29,627 bases of DNA from Elysia marginata (taxonomy: Eukaryota > Mollusca > Gastropoda > Plakobranchidae): positions 44,402 to 74,028 of the forward strand of contig BMAT01007478.1 of NCBI GenBank assembly GCA_019649035.1, in the 5' to 3' direction. The notes beneath the pieces were generated by a model, which worked only from the letters and a program-made list of their open reading frames with translations, did not search any database and was not told where the DNA came from. Each line of letters begins with the position of its first letter. The stretch's first letter is position 1. Below, in pieces: positions 29,472-29,627 of the stretch. The translations under genes and the position numbers were made by a program.

Positions 29472-29627
29472 CAGTGCACACCTGATATATTGACATATAA
29501 GATTCCATAAAATGTATGTCGATATAAGAGAACGTTGATATAAAAGAAACATGTATATATAAAGCCTTTTTTAAAGTGATCATTAACACCCCACCCAACC
29601 CCCCTTAAAAATTATTTGTGAATGGGA

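Noticed and set aside
1-29627. CRISPR arrays, bacterial operons, rRNA, phage or plasmid signatures
   Set aside because: None seen; the spliced gene, SINEs and microsatellites identify animal nuclear DNA.

Overview
The window looks like a piece of an invertebrate animal nuclear genome, most likely a mollusc (inference). It is AT-rich, with long introns, many microsatellites, several tRNA-derived SINEs, a decayed mariner transposon and a 507-base assembly gap inside a C-run/(AC)n tract. Nothing bacterial is present: there are no operons and no dense ORFs. Long open frames are rare, and most of those over 60 codons are low-complexity or intronic chance frames.

The main content is one spliced gene on the minus strand, running from about 28586 down to about 6686. 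I built it by reading splice sites and codon phase. Nine coding exons (28586-27989, 27268-27030, 25685-25470, 20560-20359, 19655-19486, 13239-13123, 7166-7108, 7030-6965, 6719-6686) join in frame at every junction and total 1701 nt, or 566 codons plus a stop. The first five exons are well supported. Exons 6 to 8 rest on splice signals plus an open frame in the required phase. Exon 9 is tentative. The predicted protein has a Ser/Thr/Pro-rich disordered N-terminal half with a short proline run, an acidic and then a basic stretch, one compact helical segment encoded by exons 4-5, and a Lys/Arg/Gln-rich, probably coiled-coil segment. I do not recognise the family.

Inside the 6.2-kb intron between exons 5 and 6, three short plus-strand segments (13908-14013, 14099-14175 and from 14893) also join in phase and end in a stop. 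They could be the 3' part of a nested gene on the opposite strand, but the evidence is weaker and the assembly gap lies in their last intron.

Layout: 1-2300 is microsatellites, a GC/CpG-richer patch (715-1030) and a purine-rich tract. 2300-4060 holds a possible plus-strand last exon, a SINE, a near-perfect 213-bp palindrome and a retroelement tail ending in (ATT)n. 4060-6680 is mostly unassigned, with two diverged direct-repeat copies and a decayed tRNA-like SINE. 6686-28586 is the minus-strand gene, whose introns carry a SINE in a degenerate repeat array (8.3-9.0 kb), the mariner remnant (9.85-10.78 kb), a four-unit tandem repeat (15.4-15.6 kb), a diverged roughly 1-kb duplication (16.3-17.7 kb), a strong polypyrimidine region (19.66-20.1 kb, transcript sense) and two more SINEs. 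28587-29627 is the presumed upstream side of the gene and holds a hairpin with 30-bp arms.
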